DNA of 34,810 nt from Wenzhouxiangella sp. (GCA_007694885.1 REEW01000070.1:1-34810); one strand, 5' to 3'; shown: positions 1 through 8,268, counted from the stretch's first letter. Notes: generated by a model not told the origin, from the letters alone. Numbers and translations are program-made.

Positions 1-97
1 GGGCGGTGCAGTAACGAGAAAAAATCGAGTGGCTAAGCATGTAGAACCAGGATCAAAAGGTTTGCGGACGCGGGTTCGACTCCCGCCGCCTCCACCA
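1..97 (+). ncRNA. ssrA: tmRNA (3' part; 5' end lies outside the window)
   Basis: This is the 3' end of transfer-messenger RNA, which rescues stalled ribosomes and tags the unfinished protein for proteolysis. The conserved block CTAAGCATGTAGAACC is visible at about 32-47. It is followed by a T-arm GGACGCGGGTTCGACTCCCG and an acceptor 3' strand that ends in an encoded CCA at 95-97. The tag-peptide reading frame and the 5' half of the tRNA-like domain are off the left edge, so the tag cannot be read. A factor-independent terminator follows at once. Confidence 0.93.
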
Positions 98-109
98 GAT
101 CCCCGAATG

Positions 110-136
110 AACCGGCCCCAGTGGCCGGTTTTTTTT
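110..136 (+). terminator. Rho-independent terminator of ssrA
   Basis: An 8-bp perfect stem AACCGGCC / GGCCGGTT (110-117 with 123-130) closes a 5-nt loop and runs into an uninterrupted T tract to 136. It lies 13 nt after the CCA end of tmRNA. Confidence 0.92.
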
Positions 137-196
137 GGCCAGGCTTGTCCTCCGAGCGCCTTACTTTCCAACCCCGCGCGGCCCGGCAATCGCTCT

Positions 197-202
197 TACA
201 AT
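197..202 (+). promoter_or_regulatory. Candidate -10 box for darP
   Basis: TACAAT lies 30 nt upstream of the chosen darP start. No convincing -35 hexamer is present at 16-18 bp spacing. It is one of several similar -10-like hexamers ahead of genes in this window. Confidence 0.4.
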
Positions 203-232
203 GGCAAAATCCCGCCAGCAATCGGAAATCGA

Positions 233-808
233 ATGCCCAGAAAACCACGACCAGGACTGCCGACCCACGCCGCACTTGATTCTCCCGCCAACGGCGATGC
301 CGAGTCGAACCAGGCCCCGAGCAAGACCCGGCAGAAAGAGCAGGCCCACGCGCTGCAGGATCTGGGCCTGGCCGTGGCCCGACTGCCGCAGGAGCACCGG
401 CGCTCGGTCGATATGCCGGAAAATCTGCGCGAAGCCATCGAGACCTACCTGACGACCCGATCGCACGAAGCCCGGCGGCGCCAGCTGCAACTCGTCGGCA
501 AGCTGCTGCGGCGGGTGGATCCGGCGCCCCTGCACGAGGCCGTGGAGCGTTTCGCGCGCGGCCGGGCTGCCGATAGCGAACGTTTGCACACGGTCGAACG
601 CTGGCGCGATGCCCTGATCAGGGATGACGAGGCCATTACAAGCTGGATCGAGCGCCACCCCGACACGGACATCCAGCAGCTTCGCAGCCTGGTCCGCAGT
701 GCCCGCCGGGAAGGCGCCGGCAACCGGGCCGAGCAACGTCAGCCGAAAAGCCATCGCCAGCTGTTTCGCCTGATCGACAAAGCGCTGGACACTTCCGATC
801 CCGCGTGA
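233..808 (+). CDS. darP: Ribosome biogenesis factor DarP (YjgA, DUF615 family)
   Basis: 191 residues. The family binds pre-50S particles and helps late assembly of the large ribosomal subunit. The family core is visible in the middle: a basic RRRQLQLVGKLLRR segment, like the E. coli GRRRQLQLIGKMLR, then the ERWRDALI and DIQQLRSLVRSARRE blocks and a C-terminal SHRQLFRLI helix. The ATG at 233 was chosen because the in-frame extension upstream would run back through the terminator and tmRNA. The N-terminal 45 residues are basic and proline-rich and look unordered. The stop codon overlaps the GTG of the next gene (GTGA, 805-808), so the methyltransferase is probably translationally coupled to it. 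Confidence 0.88.
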   Translation: MPRKPRPGLPTHAALDSPANGDAESNQAPSKTRQKEQAHALQDLGLAVARLPQEHRRSVDMPENLREAIETYLTTRSHEARRRQLQLVGKLLRRVDPAPLHEAVERFARGRAADSERLHTVERWRDALIRDDEAITSWIERHPDTDIQQLRSLVRSARREGAGNRAEQRQPKSHRQLFRLIDKALDTSDPA

Positions 809-1452
809 ACCCCGCCTGCCCGGTCTGCGGCCATGGCGCCACGGCTGTCTTGCTGGACGTCGACGACCGTCGCTACTGGCGCTGTCCGGCCTGCCTGGCC
901 ACCTTTGTTGATCCTGGCCAGCACCCCGGGCGTGAGGAGGAAAAATCCGAATACGACCGCCACTGCAACGCCATTGACGACCCCGGCTATCAACAGTTTC
1001 TGCGCCCCGCCTTCGACGCGCTGACCCAACGCGTGCCGGGCGGTTGCCGGATTCTTGACTACGGCTGCGGTCCGGGCCCGGCGCTGGCGAACATGCTGAC
1101 CGGGGCCGGCTTCCAGGTCAGCCTGTACGACCCGATCTATCGCCCCGATTCAGATGTTCTGGGGCAACGCTTCGACGCGATCGCGTGCACGGAAGTGGTC
1201 GAACACTTTCACCGGCCCGCCCGGGAGTTCCAGCGACTCGACAGCTTGCTGCGACCTGGGGGCTGGCTGGTGATCATGACGCGGTTTCAGACCGACGACG
1301 CACGTTTCGCGCGCTGGCATTACCGGCGCGACCCGACCCACGTGGTGTTCTATCGACCGCAGACCTTCCGCGTTCTGGGCTGCCGCTTCGGCTGGCAGGT
1401 CGAGTGCTCACCACCCAACCTGGTGGTCATCGGCAAAGCTCAGCCCGGCTGA
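805..1452 (+). CDS. Class I SAM-dependent methyltransferase with N-terminal zinc ribbon
   Basis: 215 residues from a GTG start. An N-terminal zinc ribbon is visible, with CPVCG at residues 5-9 and CPAC at 27-30. It is followed by a Rossmann-type methyltransferase fold: motif I ILDYGCGPG near 84-92, an acidic YDP near 109-111 for the ribose, and ACTEVVEHF near 127-135 typical of the Methyltransf_23 group. The histidine-rich RWHYRRDPTHVVFY stretch follows. The substrate cannot be told from sequence. It overlaps darP by 4 nt, and its last 13 nt overlap the convergent zapG, so the two transcripts are antisense at their ends. Confidence is high in the family and low in any specific role. Confidence 0.85.
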   Translation: MNPACPVCGHGATAVLLDVDDRRYWRCPACLATFVDPGQHPGREEEKSEYDRHCNAIDDPGYQQFLRPAFDALTQRVPGGCRILDYGCGPGPALANMLTGAGFQVSLYDPIYRPDSDVLGQRFDAIACTEVVEHFHRPAREFQRLDSLLRPGGWLVIMTRFQTDDARFARWHYRRDPTHVVFYRPQTFRVLGCRFGWQVECSPPNLVVIGKAQPG

Positions 1453-1970
1453 TCCCGTTTGCCGTCCTTGTCTTCCCGTGCACCGGTGTCCTTGCCGCTC
1501 TCGTCTTCCCTGGAATCGGCCTCGGGTGTTTCCTCGCCTGTAAACTTTCTGGACGACTCTTCTTCCTCGGGCGGATCTTCCTCCCTGGCCGGCTCTTCTT
1601 CCCTGGCCGGCTCTTCTTCCGGTGCCGGCTCCGCCTCGTCCACGACAGGCTTCTCCTGCGGAGAGCCGAGCCGCTTGAGCCGGACTTCCTCGTCGCTGAC
1701 CTGGGGCATGCGTTCGCGCACAGCCTCCTGGTCGACAAGCTTTTCGGCGCCGTCGCTCAAGTGGTCGAACACCGCCTTGTAGCTGTCGGTGAGCTGGTTG
1801 ATCAGCTCCGCAGTCTGGACAAAATGCTCGTTGACTTCCTCTCGGAAGCGCTCGTTCTCACGCTTGAGGGTTTCGACCGAGCCGCTGCCGGAACGCCCCT
1901 TGAGCCAGATCCAGGCGGCAACGCCCCCGATCAGAATGCCAATGATTACGCCGGTAATGCCAGACCACAT
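1440..1970 (-). CDS. zapG: ZapG / YhcB family inner-membrane protein (DUF1043)
   Basis: 176 residues. Family members are bitopic inner-membrane proteins linked to the divisome and cell-envelope growth. One N-terminal membrane segment (about residues 4-23, MWSGITGVIIGILIGG start) precedes a charged coiled coil (about 33-75) with the family pattern of NEHFVQTAELINQLTDSYKAVFDHL. The C-terminal 75 residues are very acidic and low in complexity, with an EEEPAR repeat encoded by an 18-bp tandem duplication. AAGG lies 10 nt before the ATG. The 3' end overlaps the end of the convergent methyltransferase gene. Confidence 0.87.
   Translation of the reverse strand: MWSGITGVIIGILIGGVAAWIWLKGRSGSGSVETLKRENERFREEVNEHFVQTAELINQLTDSYKAVFDHLSDGAEKLVDQEAVRERMPQVSDEEVRLKRLGSPQEKPVVDEAEPAPEEEPAREEEPAREEDPPEEEESSRKFTGEETPEADSREDESGKDTGAREDKDGKRDQPG
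1583..1618 (+). repeat. 18-bp perfect tandem duplication within zapG
   Basis: Two copies of CCCTGGCCGGCTCTTCTT abut (1583-1600 and 1601-1618). On the coding (minus) strand they give two in-frame EEEPAR units. This length can change by slippage without breaking the frame. Confidence 0.9.
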
Positions 1971-2030
1971 GGAATGCCAACCTTTTTGTATTTGGTGTCA
2001 GCGGTCATGATACCAAGCCAGCCGCACACG

Positions 2031-2047
2031 GCGGGTTAAAGACCCGC
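2031..2047 (-). other. Small hairpin between the GNAT-nitrilase stop codon and zapG
   Basis: GCGGGT / ACCCGC (2031-2036 with 2042-2047) pairs across a 5-nt loop and starts inside the stop codon of the upstream minus-strand gene. No T tract follows on the minus strand, so it is at best a weak terminator or an mRNA 3'-end stabiliser. Confidence 0.35.
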
Positions 2048-3612
2048 TAATCGCCGCCTTCCCGGGCCGAGCGCCAGCGCAATTCGTACAGATCCAGGCG
2101 CCGGTCCTTGAGGTTTCGCACCGAGCCGTGCGAGCGAATCTCGCGCAGATTGTCCAGGTCGAGATCGGCAATCAGCATGGTTTCGGTGTTGGGCGTGGCT
2201 TCGTGGGCAATGGCATCGTGCGGGAAGGCAAAATCCGAGGGTGTGAACACGGCTGCCTGCGAATACTGCATGTCCATGTTCTCGACTCGCGGCAGGTTGC
2301 CGACCGAGCCGGTGATGACCACGTAACATTCGTTTTCAATGGCCCGGGCCTGGGCGCAGCGACGCACGCGCAGATAGGCGTTCTTGGTGTCGGTCCAGTA
2401 CGGCACGAAAAGAATGTTCATGCCCTCCTCGGCCAGCAGGCGCGGAAGCTCGGGAAACTCCACGTCGTAGCAGATCAGGATGCCGATCTTGCCGAAATCG
2501 GTGTCGAAAACCGCCACCCGGTTCCCCCCGCGCAGGCCCCAGTAACTTATCTCGTCGGGGGTGACGTGAATCTTGTACTGGCGATCCCAGGTGCCGTCGC
2601 GCCGCAACAGGTAACAGACGTTGCGCAGTTGCTCGCCGTCGTATTCGGGCATGGATCCGGCGACGATGTTGATGTTGTAGGAAACCGCGTAGCGCAGCAG
2701 CTGGTCGCGGATCTGCTCGGTGTAGCCGGCCAGTTGACGCACCGCCTCGGCCGGACCCTGGTCGTTCCACGGCGCCATCATGGGGCCATTGAAGAACTCC
2801 GGAAACAGGACCACGTCGGCCTGGTAACCCGACACCGCGTCGACGAAATACTCGATCTGCGCGTACAAATCCTCGAGCGTGCGGGTCGGGCGCATTTGCC
2901 ACTGGACTGCGCCGACGCGCACATCCGAAGGCCGCCCACCGACCGCACCGGGGGTGTCTTCCTCGTAGTAGACATTGACCCACTCCAGAATCACTGCGTG
3001 TCCGGCCGAGGCCTTGTCGTCGGGCAGATAGCCGCGAACGATCTTGCGAACCTGGAAGTCGTTGGCCAGCTGGAAGGTCAGAATCGGATCATTCAGTTCA
3101 CGTGAGCGCACCTTGGCCACGTACTGACGCGGGCTGAGGGTGTCGCGATGGTCCTGATAGCCGGGAATGCGGCCGCCAACGACGATGCCGCGCAGGTTGA
3201 GGTTCTCGCACAGCTCCTTGCGCGCATCGTACAGGCGTCGGCCCAGGCGCAAATCGCGGTAATCGGGATCGACGAACACGTCCACCCCGTACAGCACATC
3301 GCCCTTGTGGTCGTGGGTGGTGAGAAACCCGTTACCGACGATGTCCCAGTACTTGTGATCGTGGCCCCAGCGGCTGTACTTGACGATCATCGAGATCGCA
3401 GCACCGATGACCCGACCGTTGTCCTCGATGCACAGCTGGCCTTCCGGAAAACGCTGGATCTGCGACTTGAACTGCTCTTTCGTCCAGGCACCCTCCAGCC
3501 CACCGGGGTAGACCTTGTCCATGATGGCCGCGATATCGTCGTAATCGTCCAGTCGCGTCTGGCGGAGAATCAGGCGGTGTTGTTCGGAGGAAAAGTCGGC
3601 CGGATCGCTCAT
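2047..3612 (-). CDS. GNAT acetyltransferase-nitrilase fusion (class 12 nitrilase-like)
   Basis: 521 residues in two domains. Residues about 12-215 are a GNAT (RimI-like) fold with a YRDLRLGRRLYDAR acetyl-CoA loop at 118-131. Residues about 230-510 are a carbon-nitrogen hydrolase with a complete catalytic triad: E272 in FPEFFN, K347 in QYKIHV and C381 in LICYDVEFPE. This architecture defines the uncharacterised RimI-associated nitrilase branch, whose members may couple acyl transfer to amide hydrolysis; the substrate is unknown. The ATG at 3612 was chosen because homology starts just after it and the 45 residues upstream look like read-through of the intergenic region. It is divergent from xseA. 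Confidence 0.9.
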   Translation of the reverse strand: MSDPADFSSEQHRLILRQTRLDDYDDIAAIMDKVYPGGLEGAWTKEQFKSQIQRFPEGQLCIEDNGRVIGAAISMIVKYSRWGHDHKYWDIVGNGFLTTHDHKGDVLYGVDVFVDPDYRDLRLGRRLYDARKELCENLNLRGIVVGGRIPGYQDHRDTLSPRQYVAKVRSRELNDPILTFQLANDFQVRKIVRGYLPDDKASAGHAVILEWVNVYYEEDTPGAVGGRPSDVRVGAVQWQMRPTRTLEDLYAQIEYFVDAVSGYQADVVLFPEFFNGPMMAPWNDQGPAEAVRQLAGYTEQIRDQLLRYAVSYNINIVAGSMPEYDGEQLRNVCYLLRRDGTWDRQYKIHVTPDEISYWGLRGGNRVAVFDTDFGKIGILICYDVEFPELPRLLAEEGMNILFVPYWTDTKNAYLRVRRCAQARAIENECYVVITGSVGNLPRVENMDMQYSQAAVFTPSDFAFPHDAIAHEATPNTETMLIADLDLDNLREIRSHGSVRNLKDRRLDLYELRWRSAREGGD

Positions 3613-3717
3613 GCATACCCCATCGGGAGAGTGGCCGCAAAGGATAGCGCGAAGCGACGATGAAGGCGTGGAGACCGGGCCAGACGCGCTCATGCCGGCA
3701 GAAGGCGGCCCCGAGGG

Positions 3718-3723
3718 TATACT
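3718..3723 (+). promoter_or_regulatory. Candidate -10 box of xseA, very close to the start codon
   Basis: TATACT ends 8 nt before the xseA ATG at 3732, so transcription would start about at the ATG. No Shine-Dalgarno sequence is visible before that ATG. No clear -35 box lies at 17 bp. A leaderless transcript is therefore possible. Confidence 0.45.
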
Positions 3724-3731
3724 CAGCCACC

Positions 3732-5099
3732 ATGAATTTGTCCGCACCCGGCCCGGAAACCCGCGTCTACGGCCCCGCCGAACTCAACCAGGAGGTGCGC
3801 ATCCACCTGGAGGCCGGTTTCCCGCGGCTATGGGTGCGCGGCGAGATCTCAAACCTGGCCCGACCGGCATCCGGGCACCTGTATTTCACCGTCAAGGACA
3901 GCCGCGCCCAGATCCGCTGCGCGCTGTTTCGCGGCAATGCCGCCGGTCTGGCCTTTCGCCCGCAAAACGGTGATGCGGTGCTGGTGCGTGGACGTCTGAG
4001 CCTGTACGAGCCGCGCGGTGACTACCAGCTGATCGCCGACGGCCTGCTGGCCGCCGGCGCCGGCGAACTGCAGGCGGCCTTCGAGGCCCTGAAGAAGAAA
4101 CTTTCCGGTGAGGGTCTGTTTGCGCCTGATCGGAAAAAACCGCTGCCGGCCTGGCCGACCCGGATTGCCGTGGTCACCAGCCCCAGCGGGGCCGCAATCC
4201 GCGACATCCTGCAGGTTCTCGGTCAGCGCTGGCCGCTGGCCCGGGTGCGCGTCTATCCGGCCCAGGTTCAGGGCGCGCAAGCACCCGGGGAGATCATCCG
4301 CGCCCTGCGCGCGGCCGACCGCGATGACTTTGCCGAGGTGATCTTGCTGGCCCGCGGTGGCGGATCGCTCGAGGATTTGTGGGCCTTCAACGACGAGGAA
4401 CTGGTCCGCCTGATCACCCGCCTGGACACACCCGTCGTGACCGGCGTGGGCCACGAAACCGATTTCACCATCGCCGATTTCGTCGCCGATCTGCGCGCAC
4501 CGACCCCCAGCGCCGCCGCCGCCGCCGCGACCCCGGATGGTCCGGCGCTGCAGCGCCGGATCAAAACGCTGCTGACCAGCCTGGAGCGTGCCGCCCGGGC
4601 ACGTCTGGAGCGCCACGCGCAGGGACTGGACTACCTCGAACGGCGCCTGGCCGGTCTGCATCCCGGTCGCCGCCTCAGGGAGATCGGCGATCGCAAGGTT
4701 CTGCTCGACAAGGCGCTGCAGCGCACCATCGACCGGCGCCTGGGCCAGGCCGGAGATCAACTGCAACGGCTACGGCAGCGCCTGCTCGGCGCCTCACCGG
4801 CAAAACGACTGGACGATCGGTCGGAGCGACTGGGCGCCCTCGCCCGGCGCCTGGATCTTGCCGCCGACCATCAGCTGGAGCGCAGCCACGCGCGCCTGGC
4901 CGAACAGGCCCGTGCCCTCGATAACGTCAGCCCCTTGAAGGTTCTGGAGCGGGGCTATGCCGTGGTCAGGGACCGGCAGGGCCGGACCCTGACGCAGCCG
5001 CAGCAGTTCAGCCCCGGCCAGGACGTGAATCTGCAGTTCCGGCGCTTTGCAGTCGGCGCGCGAATCACCGAAGCGGCCGCCGATCGAGAGCCGGACTGA
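3732..5099 (+). CDS. xseA: Exodeoxyribonuclease VII large subunit
   Basis: 455 residues, the usual length. The subunit pairs with XseB to degrade single-stranded DNA to short oligonucleotides in the cytoplasm. Visible parts are an N-terminal OB fold (about 10-105, LWVRGEISNL and GHLYFTVKD), the catalytic core with RGGGSLEDLWAFNDE at 208-222 and GHETDFTIADF at 240-250, then a long alpha-helical coiled region and a short C-terminal domain around VLERGYAVV. The ATG at 3732 was chosen over an upstream in-frame ATG because family homology begins at once after it. xseB is not in the window. Confidence 0.96.
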   Translation: MNLSAPGPETRVYGPAELNQEVRIHLEAGFPRLWVRGEISNLARPASGHLYFTVKDSRAQIRCALFRGNAAGLAFRPQNGDAVLVRGRLSLYEPRGDYQLIADGLLAAGAGELQAAFEALKKKLSGEGLFAPDRKKPLPAWPTRIAVVTSPSGAAIRDILQVLGQRWPLARVRVYPAQVQGAQAPGEIIRALRAADRDDFAEVILLARGGGSLEDLWAFNDEELVRLITRLDTPVVTGVGHETDFTIADFVADLRAPTPSAAAAAATPDGPALQRRIKTLLTSLERAARARLERHAQGLDYLERRLAGLHPGRRLREIGDRKVLLDKALQRTIDRRLGQAGDQLQRLRQRLLGASPAKRLDDRSERLGALARRLDLAADHQLERSHARLAEQARALDNVSPLKVLERGYAVVRDRQGRTLTQPQQFSPGQDVNLQFRRFAVGARITEAAADREPD

Positions 5100-5120
5100 G
5101 GTTCGCGCCGCCCCGGTGGC

Positions 5121-6065
5121 CTACAGCAGACCGATTTCGCGCAGGCGCTCAAGCAGGTAGGCATGCGCCGTGATCGGCTCGGGGTAGCGGTTCGGACGGT
5201 CCGAAGCGATGCATTGCGGCAGCGTCTCGATCACGAAATCCGGGTTCGGGTGAACAAAGAACGGAATCGAATAGCGCGGCTGACGGGCCGCCGCCCCGGG
5301 CGGGTTGACCACGCGATGCGTGGTTGATGCATAGACATGGTTGGTCAGACGCTGCAGCATGTCGCCGACATTGACGATGATGGTGCCGGGCAGCGTGGTC
5401 ACCGGCACCCAGCGCCCATCACGCGTGAGGATTTCCAGGCCCTGCTCCTTCGAGCCCAGCAACAGGGTGATCAGGTTGATGTCCTCGTGGCGGGCGGCGC
5501 GCACGGCGCCTTCGGGTGCCTGGGCAATCGGCGGATAGTGAATCGGGCGCAGAATGGAGTTGCCGAAATCCACCTTGTCGGCGAACCAGTCTCGCGGCAA
5601 CTGCAGGTCCAGGGCAATGGCCGAAAGCAACTCCGCACCCAGCGCGTCCAGCGCCGCGTACAAGGCCAGGGCAGGGCCACGAAACTCGGTCAGCACGTCG
5701 GGCCACAGGTTGGGCAACAAAATGTCCGGATAGGGATTCCGGCCCTCCACCTCCCGTCCGACGTGCCAGAATTCCTTCAGATCCGGCCGGTCGTGATCCC
5801 GGGCCTGCTCCACGCCGAAACCGGTGTAGCCCCTCGCCCCACCCCCGCCCGGCAGGCGATAGCGCTGCTTTTCCGCTTCGGGGAGGGCGAAAAAGCCCCG
5901 GAAGGCCTGTTCGGCCGCCTGGATGGTCGTGGCGGAAATTCCGTGATCGCGGATGCCGACAAAGCCGAATTCGCGCCAGGCGGTGCCGATGCGATCGGTG
6001 AACGCGCCGCGGCGCCCGTCGAAATCGGCCAGCGACAGCACGGGAATACCGGCCGCAGCGCTCAT
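5121..6065 (-). CDS. 2-oxoglutarate/Fe(II)-dependent oxygenase, isopenicillin-N-synthase-like family
   Basis: 314 residues. An N-terminal DIOX_N domain (REFGFVGIRDHG, residues 31-42) is followed by a double-stranded beta-helix domain. The iron ligands H193 and D195 (RHEDINLITLL) and H250 (TTHRV) are present, as is the co-substrate-binding R264 in RYSIPFF, so the protein should be active. Members of the group include gibberellin- and flavonoid-type oxygenases and many bacterial enzymes of unknown substrate. The start overlaps the glmM stop by 4 nt (ATGA), so it is the last gene of the folP-glmM unit. E. coli has a different gene there. It ends 21 nt from the end of convergent xseA, without a clear terminator. 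Confidence 0.87.
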   Translation of the reverse strand: MSAAAGIPVLSLADFDGRRGAFTDRIGTAWREFGFVGIRDHGISATTIQAAEQAFRGFFALPEAEKQRYRLPGGGGARGYTGFGVEQARDHDRPDLKEFWHVGREVEGRNPYPDILLPNLWPDVLTEFRGPALALYAALDALGAELLSAIALDLQLPRDWFADKVDFGNSILRPIHYPPIAQAPEGAVRAARHEDINLITLLLGSKEQGLEILTRDGRWVPVTTLPGTIIVNVGDMLQRLTNHVYASTTHRVVNPPGAAARQPRYSIPFFVHPNPDFVIETLPQCIASDRPNRYPEPITAHAYLLERLREIGLL

Positions 6066-7408
6066 GAGGGGATCGCACCGGCGACGACTTCGGCCAGTTC
6101 GTCGGCCAGGCGGCCGACTTCATCCTTGTCGCGCCCTTCCACGGTGACCCGGACCACCGGCTCGGTTCCCGATGGGCGGAGAATGACTCTGCCCTTGCCC
6201 GCCAGGCGCGCTTCGGCCTCGCGGACCGCCTCGAGCACGGCCGGATCCTGGTCTACGACCCGTCGCGCATCGCCCCTGACCGGAACATTGATCATGACCT
6301 GGGGATACTTGTGCATCCCCGACACCAGTGCGGCCAGGGATTGGCGACCGGCGGCAATCACCTCGACGACCTGCAGGGCGCTGACGATGCCGCACCCGGT
6401 CGAGGCGCGGTCCAGGCACAGGATGTGGCCCGACGACTCTCCGCCCAGCACCCAGCCCTTGCGGGCCAGCATTTCGTGAACGTAACGGTCGCCCACCCGG
6501 CTGCGTTCAAACGGCACCTGGAGGCGGGCGAAGGCTTCCTCGAGCCCGAGATTGGTCATCACGGTTCCGACCACGCCGCCAATCAGCTGACCGGCCGCAT
6601 GCCGCGCCGTGGCCAGCAAGTAGAGAATCTGGTCGCCGTCGATCAGTCGGCCATCGTGATCGACGAGCACAACGCGATCACCATCACCGTCGAAGGCAAT
6701 CCCCAGATCGGCGCTTTCGGCGCGCACGCTCTCGGCGAGGCTGGCCGGATCGGTCGACCCGCAGCGCTCGTTGATGTTGAGCCCGTCCGGACGATTGTGG
6801 ATGGCGACGACTTCGGCCCCCAGCTCCCGGAACACCTCCGGGGCAATCCGGTAGGTCGCGCCGTTGGCGCAGTCCAGAACGATCTTCAGCCCCTCGAAAC
6901 GCGTGCCCCAGGTCACCGTGCCCTTGCAGTATTCGATGTATCTCCCGACCGCATCGTCGACCCGGGCGGCCCTGCCGAGGCGGTGCGGTGCGACTTGTTC
7001 CAGGGGCCGGTCAAGAGCCGACTCGATGGCCCGCTGCAGGTCATCGTCCAGCTTCAGACCCTCGCCCGAGAAAAACTTGATGCCGTTGTCTTCGTAGGCG
7101 TTGTGCGAGGCCGAGATCACGATCCCGGCCGCACCACCCAGGCTGCGGGTGAGATGGGCGATCGCCGGCGTCGGCATCGGCCCCAAAAGGAGCACGTCCA
7201 CCCCGGCTGCCGACAAACCGGCCTCCAGCGCCGATTCAAACAGGTATCCGGAAATCCGCGTATCCTTTCCGATCACCACGGTACAGCGGTCGGCGCTGCG
7301 CTCCGCCAGCATGGTACCGGCAGCCCAGCCCAGCTTGAGGATGAAATCCACCGTGATCGGCGGCTCCCCGACCCGTCCTCGAATCCCGTCGGTTCCAAAA
7401 TATTTCAT
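6062..7408 (-). CDS. glmM: Phosphoglucosamine mutase
   Basis: 448 residues. The enzyme interconverts glucosamine-6-phosphate and glucosamine-1-phosphate for UDP-GlcNAc, feeding peptidoglycan and lipopolysaccharide. The protein begins MKYFGTDGIRGRVG as expected. The phosphoserine loop ISASHNAYEDNGIKFF has the active serine at S101, the metal loop FDGDGDR lies mid-protein, and the sugar-phosphate loop RPSGTEPVVRV is near the C-terminus. The start overlaps the folP stop by 4 nt (7405-7408), in the order known from E. coli. Confidence 0.97.
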   Translation of the reverse strand: MKYFGTDGIRGRVGEPPITVDFILKLGWAAGTMLAERSADRCTVVIGKDTRISGYLFESALEAGLSAAGVDVLLLGPMPTPAIAHLTRSLGGAAGIVISASHNAYEDNGIKFFSGEGLKLDDDLQRAIESALDRPLEQVAPHRLGRAARVDDAVGRYIEYCKGTVTWGTRFEGLKIVLDCANGATYRIAPEVFRELGAEVVAIHNRPDGLNINERCGSTDPASLAESVRAESADLGIAFDGDGDRVVLVDHDGRLIDGDQILYLLATARHAAGQLIGGVVGTVMTNLGLEEAFARLQVPFERSRVGDRYVHEMLARKGWVLGGESSGHILCLDRASTGCGIVSALQVVEVIAAGRQSLAALVSGMHKYPQVMINVPVRGDARRVVDQDPAVLEAVREAEARLAGKGRVILRPSGTEPVVRVTVEGRDKDEVGRLADELAEVVAGAIPS

Positions 7409-8268
7409 TCAGGTTGTCCTTGTGATGCGTCCACAGCCCTGACCGCCAGCCAGACGTTCAGGGCATCGACCGTTGCGGCCATGTCGTGGACCCGGATGAT
7501 GGTCGCTCCGCGCTGCGCGGCAATCAGGGCCGCTGCCACCGAGGCCGAAATGCGCTGATCGGGCCGCTCCCGGCCGGTGATCGCGCCGAGCATGGACTTG
7601 CGCGACAGGCCGGCCAGGACCGGATGACCGAGGCGGCGAAATCCGGCCAGTCCGGCCAGCAGTTCCAGATTGTGGGTCAGCGTCTTGCCGAAACCGAAAC
7701 CCGGGTCGAGCACGATGCGCTCGGCACACACCCCGGCGGCCAGGCAGTCGCTCACCCGCGCGCCGAAAAACGCCAGGATGTCATCGACGACCCGCTGGTA
7801 GCGAGGATTTTTCTGCATGGTTCGGGGCTCGCCCTGCATGTGCATCAGGCACACCGGCACGGCCAGCTCGGCCGCCACCCGGGTCGCTCCGGGCGCGCGC
7901 AGGGCATTGACGTCGTTGATCATGTCGGCCCCGGCGCGAACCGCGGCCCGCATCACCTCAGGCTTGCTGGTGTCAATCGAAATCGGGGCATCGGTCAAGG
8001 CGCGAATCCCTTCGATCACCGGGATCACGCGATCGAGTTCGACCGGTCCGGCGACCGACTGCGCGCCCGGGCGCGTGGACTCACCGCCAATATCGAGGAT
8101 GTCGGCACCTTGTTCAAGCAGCTCAAGCGCGTGTGTGATCGCCGCTTCCGGCCGATCGAAACGCCCGCCATCGGAGAAGGAGTCAGGGGTGACGTTGACC
8201 ACACCCATCAGCAACGGCTGCTGATCGCGAAAGGCGTTCGCAATACGTTGAGTCAGGGGGGCGGTCAT
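7405..8268 (-). CDS. folP: Dihydropteroate synthase
   Basis: 287 residues. The enzyme condenses p-aminobenzoate with dihydropterin pyrophosphate in folate synthesis and is the sulfonamide target. Visible motifs are MGVVNVTPDSFSDGG near the start, ILDIGGESTRPGA, a DMINDVNAL strand, the DPGFGFGKTLTHNLEL block and LAGLSRKSM near the C-terminus. The ATG at 8268 gives the usual family length; earlier in-frame ATGs at 8313 and beyond would add an unconserved tail. A terminator separates it from ftsH, so folP-glmM probably has its own promoter or relies on read-through. Confidence 0.96.
   Translation of the reverse strand: MTAPLTQRIANAFRDQQPLLMGVVNVTPDSFSDGGRFDRPEAAITHALELLEQGADILDIGGESTRPGAQSVAGPVELDRVIPVIEGIRALTDAPISIDTSKPEVMRAAVRAGADMINDVNALRAPGATRVAAELAVPVCLMHMQGEPRTMQKNPRYQRVVDDILAFFGARVSDCLAAGVCAERIVLDPGFGFGKTLTHNLELLAGLAGFRRLGHPVLAGLSRKSMLGAITGRERPDQRISASVAAALIAAQRGATIIRVHDMAATVDALNVWLAVRAVDASQGQPE

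Noticed and set aside
1-136. tmRNA 3' end as an attachment site for an integrated island
   Set aside because: This is a common integration target, but ordinary core genes follow, no integrase is near, and I see no second copy of the 3' end of tmRNA in the window.
29-232. N-terminal extension of DarP through the tmRNA and its terminator
   Set aside because: The extension would be coded by tmRNA and terminator sequence. Homology starts only after the ATG at 233.
2128-3105. A 325-codon open frame on the plus strand
   Set aside because: It is the antisense mirror of the GNAT-nitrilase gene and shows no domain of its own.
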